17,259 bases of DNA from Candidatus Collierbacteria bacterium GW2011_GWB1_44_6 (GCA_000998025.1 LCJG01000010.1:1-17259), one strand, 5' to 3'; shown: positions 1 to 7,323, numbered from the stretch's first letter. Numbers and translations: made by a program. The notes: generated by a model from the letters alone, not told the origin.

Positions 1-1
1 C

Positions 2-385
2 GGTGAAGACCCTCTTTTTATAGCCCGCCGTCTCATCATCTTTTCTAGCGAAGATATCGGTGTTGCCCAGCCTACTGCGCTGGTTGTCGCCAACGCCGTC
101 TTTCAGGCATGCAATACCATTGGCTATCCCGAATGCGCCATCAATCTCGCTCACGGCGTTGTCTATCTGTCCAACTCACCCAAAAATCGGAGCGCCTACG
201 ATGGCCTAAGAGCCGCTCAATCGGATGTCAGTCGTTTCGGCAATCTTCCTATCCCCTTAAGCCTACGCAACGCCACCACAAAATTAATGAAAAATCTTGG
301 ATATGGTTCTGATTATGAAATGTACTCAGAGGCCGATTTGCTACCGGAAAAGCTCCTGGGCAAAAAATATTTTCAAAAAAAATAA
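2..385 (+). CDS. rarA: RarA (MgsA/WRNIP1 family) AAA+ recombination ATPase, C-terminal fragment
   Basis: This open frame enters from the left edge and has no start here; 127 residues and the TAA stop at 383-385 are visible. RarA acts at stalled replication forks. The AAA+ ATPase core (Walker A and B) must lie upstream of the window. What is seen is the family's C-terminal helical/oligomerisation part: DPLFIARRLIIFSSEDIG near the start, then the NAVFQACNTIGYPE and INLAHGVVYLSNSPKNRSAY blocks, PIPLSLRNATTKLMKNLGYG, and a terminal LPEKLLGKKYF. These match the usual RarA tail (SEDIG, AYLSxxPKSNxAY, PxHLRNAPTxLMKxLGYG, LPxxLxGRxYY). The MazG-like gene starts 1 nt after the stop, so the two are probably cotranscribed. 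The assignment is firm; only the N-terminal completeness is unknown. Confidence 0.9.
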   Translation, partial: GEDPLFIARRLIIFSSEDIGVAQPTALVVANAVFQACNTIGYPECAINLAHGVVYLSNSPKNRSAYDGLRAAQSDVSRFGNLPIPLSLRNATTKLMKNLGYGSDYEMYSEADLLPEKLLGKKYFQKK

Positions 386-386
386 A

Positions 387-791
387 ATGAACACTACGCA
401 TCTCAAGCAAATAATGACCAAAATAATCGGGTTTAATCATCTTCGGGGCTGGCACCCACTCCCACAAGATATCGCTAAATCAATCGTTATTGAGGCGGCG
501 GAGCTCCTTGAACATTTTCAATGGGATGGTGGCAAGAATCCGGTAGATAAATCAAAGCTAGATGGCAAGAACATAACCGAAATCAAGTTTGAAGTCGCTG
601 ACGTTTTTTGGTACCTCACTATTTTTTGTCACGAAACCGGCATTGATATTGTTGATGCGTTAGAGCAAAAGTACAAACACAACGAAGAAAAATATCCAGA
701 AAAAATGTTTGCTGGTAAGAACAATGATGAGTTTTACTATGCCCAAAAAAAGAAGTATCGACAAAAACAAACGACTATAATTGACAAATGA
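387..791 (+). CDS. MazG-like nucleotide pyrophosphohydrolase
   Basis: This 134-residue protein of the all-alpha NTP pyrophosphatase superfamily (MazG / RS21-C6 dCTPase-like) would hydrolyse (d)NTPs to (d)NMP and pyrophosphate as a nucleotide-pool house-cleaner. The metal-binding motifs are visible: EAAE at residues 36-39 (ExxE), inside EAAELLEHFQW, and EVAD at 69-72 (ExxD), inside FEVADVFWYLTIF. The ELLEHFQW signature is typical of short single-domain MazG-like proteins of about 100-130 residues. The ATG at 387 is chosen because the family match begins there and it follows the rarA stop by 1 nt; the frame is open further upstream only inside rarA. The C-terminal tail is Lys/Gln-rich. The stop overlaps the ATG of the HAD gene (ATGA, 788-791), which suggests translational coupling. 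The exact substrate cannot be told. Confidence 0.85.
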   Translation: MNTTHLKQIMTKIIGFNHLRGWHPLPQDIAKSIVIEAAELLEHFQWDGGKNPVDKSKLDGKNITEIKFEVADVFWYLTIFCHETGIDIVDALEQKYKHNEEKYPEKMFAGKNNDEFYYAQKKKYRQKQTTIIDK

Positions 792-1384
792 ACAAAATCA
801 AAGCCGTTATCTTTGATATGAATGGAGTACTGATTAACGACTCTGGCCCGGTCAGTATCAGGGTCGAAAAAGAATTCCATGTTCCTGCAGACGAAATATG
901 GCCCCTTCTCAAAGATGCGCTTGCCCAAGTCCGTGTTCCGGGAGCGGATTCAAGACAAGCTTGGAAGCCAGTGTTGGATCGGTTAAATATTTCTTACTCA
1001 CAATTTTTCAAGTTCTGGTTTGATGGAGAAAGTTTGAACCAAGAGTTGCTCGACCATCTTAAAACGCTCAAAGCAATAGGTCTAAAAATAATTGTTCTTT
1101 CAAACAATTTTCCCGAAAGGACAAATAATTACCGGCACTTGTATCCGGAACTCTTCGAAGAGATTGATCAACAATATTTTTCTTGGGAAACTGGGTATGT
1201 AAAACCGGACCCCAAATCCTTCACTCAAATTATCGAAAATCACGATTTTTCCCCGGGTGAATATCTCTATTTTGACGACAACGAGGGAAATCTTAAGGCC
1301 GCCACCAACCTAGGTATTATCAGCCATAAATTCGCCGGTCTCACGGACACAAAGTCCTTCCTGGCACAATCTATTTCAAAATAA
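788..1384 (+). CDS. HAD-superfamily hydrolase with a DxN variant of motif I
   Basis: This 198-residue HAD-like protein of subclass-I layout has a helical cap between motifs I and II. Motif I is FDMNGV with nucleophile Asp10. The second Asp, normally the general acid/base at +2, is Asn12. Motif II is VLSNN with Ser105, motif III is VKPDP with Lys139, and motif IV is YFDDNEGN with Asp163 and Asp164. The family includes phosphatases, beta-phosphoglucomutases and dehalogenases. Resemblance is to YihX/epoxide-hydrolase-N-like HADs, many of which tolerate a non-Asp residue at this position. It overlaps the MazG-like gene by 4 nt, so the pair could act together on nucleotides (pyrophosphohydrolysis, then dephosphorylation), but that is only inferred from context. 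The substrate is unknown. Confidence 0.85.
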   Translation: MNKIKAVIFDMNGVLINDSGPVSIRVEKEFHVPADEIWPLLKDALAQVRVPGADSRQAWKPVLDRLNISYSQFFKFWFDGESLNQELLDHLKTLKAIGLKIIVLSNNFPERTNNYRHLYPELFEEIDQQYFSWETGYVKPDPKSFTQIIENHDFSPGEYLYFDDNEGNLKAATNLGIISHKFAGLTDTKSFLAQSISK

Positions 1385-1386
1385 GA

Positions 1387-1392
1387 TAGACT
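1387..1392 (+). promoter_or_regulatory. Possible -10 box for the anchored alpha/beta hydrolase
   Basis: TAGACT (4 of 6 matches to TATAAT) lies 6 nt before ATC 1399. That is the same spacing as the other -10 boxes in this window, and it supports 1399 as the true start. No convincing -35 is seen, so support is weak on its own. Confidence 0.3.
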
Positions 1393-1398
1393 AATTTC

Positions 1399-2412
1399 AT
1401 CAAACACTATCTTCTATTAGTCATTATCATTGTCTCTATCAGTCTAGTTTTTCAGACCCGAAAGGTGATGGTCACTTCACCAGTGATTGGCGATATCAAG
1501 TCTCTTTCTGTTGACCCCTTTCCCTTCGAGGAGATCACCATACCCTACCTTAGATCTCGGAAATATCTGAGTAGCCTATCTCCACTCATTAAATATGCTG
1601 ATTCTTCGTCACACACTTCGTACAAAACAAGTTACGACTCCGATGGGTTAAATATTAATAGCTTGTTGATCATGCCGAAAGGTATTCCTCCCGATGCCGG
1701 TTGGCCTGCGGTTGTCTTTGTACATGGATACATTCCCCCCAAGCAGTATCAAACCACCAGAAACTACGCTCAATACGTAGATTCCTTGGCCAGAAATGGT
1801 ATTGCCGTCCTAAAAATTGACCTTCGGGGGCATGGTTCTTCAGAAGGGGATCCGGGTGGTGGTTATTACTCTTCGGACTACGTAATTGACACTCTAAACG
1901 CCTTCTCCGCTCTCAAGCACTATCCAGGTATCGATTCAGACAAAGTTGGTCTCTGGGGTCATAGCATGGCCGGGAATATTGTACTCAGGAGTTTTGTGAT
2001 AAATCCCGAGATCAAAAAAATAGTAATTTGGGCTGGTGCTGTCTATACCTACGAAGATATGCGTCAGTTTCGTATCAATGACGCCAGCTACCGCCCTCTA
2101 CCAAGCGGGGCACCATCTCAAAAGAAACGCCAAGCCTTAACCGACACTTACGGACAGTTTGATCCAAATAGTTCTTTTTGGAAGCAGGTTCCGGCCACCA
2201 ATTATTTGGACGACGTTACGGGATCAGTCCAAATACATCATGCGCTTAACGATTCGGTAGTGAGCATCGGCTATAGTCGTAATTTGGTCAGTATTTTAAA
2301 TCAAACAGACATCATCTCAGAATTATTCGAGTACCGGTCAGGTGGACACAATTTGACCGGAAGCTCATTTACTTTAGCTATCAAGCGGACAGCTGACTTC
2401 ATCAAAGAATAG
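1399..2412 (+). CDS. Membrane-anchored alpha/beta hydrolase (prolyl-oligopeptidase/esterase-like); start codon non-canonical or mutated
   Basis: The catalytic domain is an alpha/beta hydrolase. Numbered from ATG 1468, it has an oxyanion region VVFVHGYIPP, an RGHGSSEG block, a nucleophile elbow GHSMAG with Ser166, Asp262 in LNDSVV and His294 in GGHNL. This is typical of S9-type peptidases and esterases. The first ordinary starts are GTG 1465 and ATG 1468. The same frame stays open upstream to a TAG at 1387, and codons 1399-1464 encode IKHYLLLVIIIVSISLVF followed by QTRK, a textbook signal anchor. No ATG, GTG or TTG exists in that stretch. I therefore place the start at ATC 1399, either a rare AUC start or an ATG mutated or misread to ATC. 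If translation really begins at 1468, the enzyme would be cytosolic and would lack the anchor. The hydrolase assignment is secure; the start is not. Confidence 0.75.
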   Translation: MKHYLLLVIIIVSISLVFQTRKVMVTSPVIGDIKSLSVDPFPFEEITIPYLRSRKYLSSLSPLIKYADSSSHTSYKTSYDSDGLNINSLLIMPKGIPPDAGWPAVVFVHGYIPPKQYQTTRNYAQYVDSLARNGIAVLKIDLRGHGSSEGDPGGGYYSSDYVIDTLNAFSALKHYPGIDSDKVGLWGHSMAGNIVLRSFVINPEIKKIVIWAGAVYTYEDMRQFRINDASYRPLPSGAPSQKKRQALTDTYGQFDPNSSFWKQVPATNYLDDVTGSVQIHHALNDSVVSIGYSRNLVSILNQTDIISELFEYRSGGHNLTGSSFTLAIKRTADFIKE

Positions 2413-2448
2413 AAAAGAATATTCTCTCGTTGATTGCTGGTAAACTGG

Positions 2449-2454
2449 TAACAT
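2449..2454 (+). promoter_or_regulatory. Extended -10 promoter for the 2463 gene
   Basis: TAACAT is preceded by TGG (the TGN extended -10 element) and ends 8 nt before ATG 2463. No -35 at 17 nt was found. The predicted transcript would start at or very near the start codon. The same TGGTAACAT string precedes the minus-strand gene starting at 8867. Confidence 0.5.
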
Positions 2455-2462
2455 AAGTGACT

Positions 2463-2915
2463 ATGATCAAGAAATACCTCTTGCCTCTATTTGCCGCCTT
2501 TATCCTGTTTTTGGGGCTGGTGTTTTATAACTATCTACAAGCCCAAAAAGCCATCCAGGAAACTCGTCCGGCGCCGCTTGGAATTAGCTTTGTTTCTTAT
2601 CCTCAGGATATTTTCGCCGGCAGCCGGGGATCCTTTATTTGGAATATTGTTGCCTCCCCGGATCTTAAAACAACTTTCACGACAATCTATTGGGGTTACG
2701 AGTCCTCTCCAAGCGCCCTAACTTTACTGGATTCTCCCCAAGCTGTCGGATACCCCAACTTTCAAACTGATTATTCCACTGGAATTTTTAGTCTACCAGG
2801 GAGCTTTGATCAGAATATTACGTTTGATAAGCCCGGTAGGGTTTTCTTTCGAGCTTACGCCAAAGTCAAGGATAATCACCTCTGGTCTGAGGAAGAAAAT
2901 TTGTTGGTGAAATAA
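2463..2915 (+). CDS. Membrane-anchored hypothetical protein with a beta-rich extracytoplasmic domain
   Basis: I do not recognise a named family. The protein has 150 residues. Residues 1-4 are basic (MIKK), followed by a hydrophobic segment at about 5-24 (YLLPLFAAFILFLGLVF), consistent with an uncleaved signal anchor. The remaining ~120 residues are rich in Gly, Ser, Pro and aromatics, with alternating hydrophobic stretches (GISFVSYP, GSFIWNIVAS, TTIYWGYE, GRVFFRAYAKV) that suggest an Ig- or fibronectin-like beta sandwich outside the membrane. ATG 2463 is preferred over GTG 2457 because it puts the anchor at the very N terminus and sits 8 nt after an extended -10 box. A 30-residue membrane peptide follows 1 nt downstream, so the two are probably cotranscribed. 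Function is unknown. Confidence 0.65.
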   Translation: MIKKYLLPLFAAFILFLGLVFYNYLQAQKAIQETRPAPLGISFVSYPQDIFAGSRGSFIWNIVASPDLKTTFTTIYWGYESSPSALTLLDSPQAVGYPNFQTDYSTGIFSLPGSFDQNITFDKPGRVFFRAYAKVKDNHLWSEEENLLVK

Positions 2916-2916
2916 T

Positions 2917-3009
2917 ATGGCCATACGTAAATTCTCCCTCCCATTCTTTATGATTATTATGTTGCTTACGGTGTTCGCCACGATCCTTTTGGGGCTCAGA
3001 TTTAAATGA
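2917..3009 (+). CDS. Very small membrane peptide (30 aa)
   Basis: ATG 2917 opens a 30-codon frame ending in TGA at 3007-3009, 1 nt after the stop of the 150-residue anchored protein. The product begins MAIRKFSLPF and continues with one hydrophobic segment, about residues 9-27 (MIIMLLTVFATILLGL), then RFK. Basic residues flank both ends of one membrane span. Coding potential is supported by the tight junction with the upstream gene, the Lys/Arg-hydrophobic-Arg/Lys layout, and the fact that the frame ends just before the lon promoter. It is too short for a family assignment and could be a chance frame. It may stabilise or localise the upstream anchored protein; that is inference. Confidence 0.5.
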   Translation: MAIRKFSLPFFMIIMLLTVFATILLGLRFK

Positions 3010-3039
3010 TTAGCAATTTGCGGTGTGTTCTGCTAAAAT
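3010..3039 (+). promoter_or_regulatory. lon promoter (TTAGCA-N18-TGC-TAAAAT)
   Basis: The -10 is TAAAAT at 3034-3039, preceded by TGC (extended -10). TTAGCA at 3010-3015 is a 4-of-6 -35 at 18 nt spacing. Only 8 nt separate the -10 from ATG 3048, so the transcript should start within a base or two of the start codon. No HrcA/CIRCE or CtsR-type operator was seen. Confidence 0.6.
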
Positions 3040-3047
3040 CTTAAACT

Positions 3048-5405
3048 ATGGCAGAAAACGAAGCTAAAAAACTCAATTCTCAAACAAGTTTAGTACCCTT
3101 TATTGGTTTAAGAGAAGGTGTAATTTTTCCGGACACCGAAGCAGTTCTTACCTTTGGCCGCCCCGCTTCCATCACCGGTATCAACGAGGCCCACGCCAAC
3201 GAGCAAGAAGTCTGTTTTGTTTCTCAAATAGATTCCAAAGCCACCGCCACCGGTCTCTCAGATTACTTCACTACTGGCACGGTTTGTAAAATAATTAAAA
3301 CATTGCCGGTCAACGATGAGCTTCACGCAATTGTCAGAGGTCTATTCAGAGTTAAAATCTCAGAACTCGAACAAAGAGATGGGCGCACTTGGGCTGTAGT
3401 AGAGGTGATCGATGAAAATTTTGGTTCCTCAAATGAAATTCAAGCTCTGGCCAATCGAGCTGTGTCAGAAATAAAAAGAGCGGCAGAATTAGGAAAAGCC
3501 AACATAGAACAAGGCGTCCTGACAAAAATTCTCAATTCCTCAGATCCTTTACTGATTGCCAATCAAATATCCTCCGTTATCAATGTCAAAAACGAGGAAA
3601 AGCAGCAACTTCTGGAAGATAACTCTACGGAAAGTAAACTCAAATTTATTTGTGATCGCCTAAATGAAGAAATAAAAATACTGGAACTGGAAAAGAAGAT
3701 CGAAAATAAAACTCAAAAGAGATTTGACGAAAGTATGAAGGAGGCTGTCTTGAGAGAAAGAATGCGAGCCATCCAAAAAGAATTGGGAGAAGGTGGTGAG
3801 GAAGAAGAGATAGGCGAGCTCAAAACCAAACTAAAAAAAGCCAAGCTTCCCAAAGATATCCATACTAAAATCACCAAAGAACTTGATCGTCTGGCCAAGC
3901 TTTCTATGCACAATCCTGAAACTTCATATCTCAGAACTTGGATAGAAACCATTTTGGAGCTCCCCTGGGGTGAATATTCAAAGAGTAATTATTCTTTGTT
4001 AAAAGCAGAAAGAGTTCTCAACCAAGATCATTATGGCCTGGAAAAGGTCAAAGAGAGGATACTGGAATATATTGCGGTCTTAAAGCTCAAAGCCGATCAG
4101 GTAAAAAACACCAATAAACACGCCCCCGTGCCCCCGACAATTCTCTGTTTCGTCGGCCCTCCGGGTGTCGGAAAAACTTCAGTAGGTCGTTCGATAGCCA
4201 AAGCTGTTGGCAGAAAATTCGTCAAAATGTCACTTGGTGGCGTTAAAGACGAAGCTGAGATCCGTGGTCATCGCCGTACTTACGTTGGGGCTATGCCGGG
4301 TCGTATTATTCAGTCCCTTAAGGATAGCGGTGTAAACAACCCGGTTTTTATGTTGGACGAAATCGACAAAATCGGCGCTGACTTTAGGGGTGACCCTAGC
4401 TCAGCCTTGCTCGAGGCCCTTGATCCGGAACAAAATTTTGCTTTCCAAGATCATTATTTGGACATCCCCTACGATCTTTCCCAAGTGCTTTTTATTACCA
4501 CCGCTAATGTTTTAGATACAATTCCACCCGCCCTTAGAGACCGTTTGGAAGTAATTGAATTCTCGGGCTATACCGAAGAAGAAAAATTTAATATTGCCAA
4601 GAAATATTTATTAAAAAAACAAGCCGAAGTCAACGCTCTCGAAAAAAATGATGTCGTAATTAGTTCATCGATACTTCGCTATCTAGTCCGTCACTACACG
4701 AGAGAAGCCGGTGTCCGCAACTTGGAGAGACAAATTGCTTCCATTATGCGCAAGGCAGCCAAGGTAAAAGCTTCTGGCAATACTCTTCCAGCCTTAACCA
4801 AAGAACTAATCCACAAATATCTTGGCCCGATCATGTATAGTCACACACTGGCAGAAGATACCGATCAGATCGGTCTTGTTACTGGACTAGCCTACACCAA
4901 AGTTGGAGGTGATATCCTATTTATCGAAGTAGCTCTGATGCCCGGCGTAGGCAAAGTCACACTTACGGGTCAGCTTGGGGATGTTATGAAAGAATCCGCC
5001 AAGGCCGCATACTCATATGTCAGGTCTCATTGCCAAGAATTAGGGATAAAGCCGGAGAAAATTGCCAAATCCGATATCCATGTTCATGTTCCGGAGGGTG
5101 CAGTTCCCAAAGACGGTCCCAGTGCGGGTTTAGCCATCACTACCGCGATAATTTCTGCTTTCACCAGGAAGCCGGTTCCAAAAGATTTAGCTATGACTGG
5201 GGAAGTCACCCTGCGTGGCCGGGCTTTGGAAATAGGAGGAGTCAGGGAAAAAGTGGTTGCTGCTCACCGAGCTGGCATAAAACAGGTTATCCTTCCAAGG
5301 GACAACGAAAAGAACATGGTCGATCTTCCGGAAAAGGTAAAAAAGGACTTAAGGTTCTACTTTGCCAAAAACATGGACGATGTGGTCAAGATCGTTTTCT
5401 CCTAA
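3048..5405 (+). CDS. lon: ATP-dependent Lon protease
   Basis: This full-length LonA of 785 residues is a hexameric cytosolic AAA+ serine protease that degrades misfolded and regulatory proteins. Order of domains: LON substrate-binding domain from LVPFIGLREGVIFPD (about 15-210); a charged coiled-coil linker (about 215-275); and the AAA+ module with Walker A GPPGVGKT at 370-377 (Lys376) and Walker B VFMLDEIDKIG. The C-terminal protease domain has catalytic Ser692 in PKDGPSAG and Lys735 in GVREKVVAAH, the Ser-Lys dyad of LonA. Length and motifs are ordinary. The gene has its own extended -10 promoter. Its stop lies only 3 nt from the stop of the convergent lgt gene, with a dispersed repeat starting in that gap. 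Confidence 0.98.
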   Translation: MAENEAKKLNSQTSLVPFIGLREGVIFPDTEAVLTFGRPASITGINEAHANEQEVCFVSQIDSKATATGLSDYFTTGTVCKIIKTLPVNDELHAIVRGLFRVKISELEQRDGRTWAVVEVIDENFGSSNEIQALANRAVSEIKRAAELGKANIEQGVLTKILNSSDPLLIANQISSVINVKNEEKQQLLEDNSTESKLKFICDRLNEEIKILELEKKIENKTQKRFDESMKEAVLRERMRAIQKELGEGGEEEEIGELKTKLKKAKLPKDIHTKITKELDRLAKLSMHNPETSYLRTWIETILELPWGEYSKSNYSLLKAERVLNQDHYGLEKVKERILEYIAVLKLKADQVKNTNKHAPVPPTILCFVGPPGVGKTSVGRSIAKAVGRKFVKMSLGGVKDEAEIRGHRRTYVGAMPGRIIQSLKDSGVNNPVFMLDEIDKIGADFRGDPSSALLEALDPEQNFAFQDHYLDIPYDLSQVLFITTANVLDTIPPALRDRLEVIEFSGYTEEEKFNIAKKYLLKKQAEVNALEKNDVVISSSILRYLVRHYTREAGVRNLERQIASIMRKAAKVKASGNTLPALTKELIHKYLGPIMYSHTLAEDTDQIGLVTGLAYTKVGGDILFIEVALMPGVGKVTLTGQLGDVMKESAKAAYSYVRSHCQELGIKPEKIAKSDIHVHVPEGAVPKDGPSAGLAITTAIISAFTRKPVPKDLAMTGEVTLRGRALEIGGVREKVVAAHRAGIKQVILPRDNEKNMVDLPEKVKKDLRFYFAKNMDDVVKIVFS

Positions 5406-5407
5406 CC

Positions 5408-5443
5408 GTCATTGCGAATCTCGTGCGCGACCTGAAGCAATCC
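5408..5443. repeat. REP-like dispersed repeat (GTCATTGCGA...GAAGCAATCC class)
   Basis: The element starts with GTCATTGCGAATC and ends with GAAGCAATCC. The ends ATTGC and GCAAT are complementary, and an inner TCG/CGA pair can extend the hairpin. This resembles the short palindromic repeats with GTCATTGCGAG...GAAGCAATC arms that are scattered in many bacterial genomes. It starts in the 3-nt gap between the lon and lgt stops and runs into lgt, supplying its last ~11 codons and its TGA. It may also act as a bidirectional terminator. A related GTCATTCC...GGAATCC element lies at 15733-15759. Confidence 0.6.
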
Positions 5444-6086
5444 AGGCTCCAATAGCTATCGCCAGACACCCGAAAATTATTGCCACCGGTATTTCTCCTA
5501 CTCTCCAGATTATTTCATTTGGTCTCATTCCTTCGAGCAGGACGCGTATCAATCCGTATCCTGCCAGATAAATTCCAAAAAGATTCCCCCCCTTCCTGGT
5601 TCTTTTTGCCGCATTCCAAAGAATCACAAAAAGAATTAAGTTGAGAATGGATTCGTATGCAAACAGTGGCTCACCGTTCTTTCCATATAGTTCTCCGTTC
5701 ACAAAGTTCCCCAGCCTTCCAATCGCTTGAGCCACTGGAGCACCCACGGCAAAAGAGCCCAGCAGACTCCACATGTTAATTTTTCTTACCATACTATATA
5801 TATATAGACCTATAACCACTCCGGCAATCGCTCCCCAAATTCCCAATCCACCTTCCCAAAATGCAAATATTTTCCATAGGCTATCTCGGTAGTAGCGATC
5901 CCAAAAATCAATCACATGATAGAGCCTGGCTCCCAAAAGTCCCGGTATCAGTGCCCAAAAAAAGGCATCCTCTATTTCCTTTTTGAATTTTGGGTAAATA
6001 CGCTGTGATAGCTCCAGTCCTACCCAAACCCCTAGACCTATCAGCAATCCATAAAGGTGAACTGTCAGCCCTAGAACATCAATCAC
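5409..6086 (-). CDS. lgt: Phosphatidylglycerol--prolipoprotein diacylglyceryl transferase
   Basis: Lgt transfers diacylglycerol from phosphatidylglycerol to the lipobox Cys of prolipoproteins in the cytoplasmic membrane, the first step of lipoprotein maturation. The 225-residue polytopic protein shows the Lgt signature AQAIGRLGNFVNGELYG at about 119-135, with Arg124, Asn127, Asn130 and Glu132. It also shows the WEGGLGIWGA block near 77-86, which corresponds to the HGGL loop of the family, and the late YGLIRVLLEGMRPNE block. The His of the usual HGGL motif is Glu here. The start is GTG at 6086, overlapping the proS stop by 8 nt, so the genes are translationally coupled. The last ~11 residues (ending RARDSQ) come from the REP-like repeat. 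It is somewhat shorter than proteobacterial Lgt (about 290 residues). Confidence 0.93.
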   Translation of the reverse strand: MIDVLGLTVHLYGLLIGLGVWVGLELSQRIYPKFKKEIEDAFFWALIPGLLGARLYHVIDFWDRYYRDSLWKIFAFWEGGLGIWGAIAGVVIGLYIYSMVRKINMWSLLGSFAVGAPVAQAIGRLGNFVNGELYGKNGEPLFAYESILNLILFVILWNAAKRTRKGGNLFGIYLAGYGLIRVLLEGMRPNEIIWRVGEIPVAIIFGCLAIAIGAWIASGRARDSQ

Positions 6087-7317
6087 CCTTCAATCTACTG
6101 ATAAACTGCTCCAGGCTCATCATCTCCGGCTCATCACTCTGTCTGGCCTTTACTTCTATTTCGTTTGTCGTCAGGCTTTTATCGGATACTATTACTCTCC
6201 ATGGGCAGCCAATCAAATCAGCGTCAGAGAATTTTCCGCCTACATTAATCTCCCTGTCGTCCCACAGCACTTCAATGTTTTTTGAGTCAAGCAGATTGTA
6301 TATTTCCTGAGCCTTTTCCTGTTGTTTTATATCAATCAGGTGAACTGTGTAAGGAGCAACTTCTGCCGGCCACAAAATACCTTTGTCATCGTGGAATTTT
6401 TCGACAATTACTCCCATGGTCCTGCTTACGCCAATTCCGTAACACCCCATAATTGGATAAATTTGTTCACCGGTGCTAGTTGCCACCTTGAGATCAAAGG
6501 CTTTGGAATATTTATCTCCCAAATCAAAAACGTTTCCGACCTCCGACGCTATCGAAGGTTTCAGTTTGGAGTTTCCACATTTTGGGCACTTGTCACCCTC
6601 TTTATATGAAGTAATGTCGTCGATGTTCACACAGAACTCACAAGAGTCACAATACAAAATATTCGCCTCTCCCGCGTCCGTGAGCACTTCAAATTCATAG
6701 GATATTTTTTCGGAAAAGGCACCTCCAGATGCCTCGGTCACTTTAGCTTGAAGCCCCATTCTGGCATAAATTTTCAAATAAGCTTGTTTGGCTACCTCAT
6801 AAAATCTATCAAAGTCGGCCTGATCCAAATGAAAAGAGTACATATCTTTCATCAAAAACTCTCTACCTCGGAGTATCCCCGACTTCGATCTAAGTTCATC
6901 TCTAAATTTCCATTGAATATGGTAAGGCATTCTAGGTAAGTCCCGGTAAGATTTTATAAACTCTTTCATCGTCGGGGTCACCACCTCCTCCTGTGACTGC
7001 CCTAGGGCATAGTCTCTATCGGTTCTACTTTTTAGTTTAAATAAAACGTCAATACTGTCCCAGCCGCCCGTTTTTTTCCAAATTTCGGCCGGATGAAGCA
7101 TTGGCATGAGAATTTCTTCACCACCAATGGCGTCCATTTCCTCTCGGACGATATTTTCAATCTTTCTTAGAACTCTCAGCCCCAAAGGAAGATAGGTATA
7201 AACACCGGCCATTAGCTGTCTTACAAAGCCTGCTTGAACTAATAGCTTGTGGTTTATCGTGTCTGCTTCTTTTGACGCCAATTTTTCGGGCTTCACGCCC
7301 ATCTTGCTCATTTTCAT
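6079..7317 (-). CDS. proS: Prolyl-tRNA synthetase, short form with a Cys4-type insert in place of the editing domain
   Basis: This class II synthetase charges tRNA-Pro. Numbered from the upstream ATG at 7323 (414 residues): motif 1 region VYTYLPLGLRVLRKIE at 41-56, substrate loop SQEEVVTPT at 110-118, motif 2 FRDELRSKSGILRGREFLMKD at 140-160, motif 3 MGCYGIGVSRTMG at 292-304, then the anticodon-binding domain. Typical bacterial ProRS is about 570 residues, with a ~180-residue INS editing domain between motifs 2 and 3. Here that space holds only about 40 residues, with C225xxC228 and C246xxC249 (plus C231), which looks like a zinc ribbon. The start is placed at the second in-frame ATG (7317) because a perfect TATAAT at 7329-7324 abuts the first one. 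ATG 7323 and 7311 remain possible. Confidence 0.93.
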   Translation of the reverse strand: MKMSKMGVKPEKLASKEADTINHKLLVQAGFVRQLMAGVYTYLPLGLRVLRKIENIVREEMDAIGGEEILMPMLHPAEIWKKTGGWDSIDVLFKLKSRTDRDYALGQSQEEVVTPTMKEFIKSYRDLPRMPYHIQWKFRDELRSKSGILRGREFLMKDMYSFHLDQADFDRFYEVAKQAYLKIYARMGLQAKVTEASGGAFSEKISYEFEVLTDAGEANILYCDSCEFCVNIDDITSYKEGDKCPKCGNSKLKPSIASEVGNVFDLGDKYSKAFDLKVATSTGEQIYPIMGCYGIGVSRTMGVIVEKFHDDKGILWPAEVAPYTVHLIDIKQQEKAQEIYNLLDSKNIEVLWDDREINVGGKFSDADLIGCPWRVIVSDKSLTTNEIEVKARQSDEPEMMSLEQFISRLKGD

Positions 7318-7323
7318 ACTCAT

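Noticed and set aside
5030..5455. 141-codon plus-strand frame across the end of lon
   Set aside because: Out-of-frame shadow of the Lon protease domain; composition (Cys, Ser, Arg, Trp rich) is not protein-like and the catalytic Lon frame covers the same DNA.
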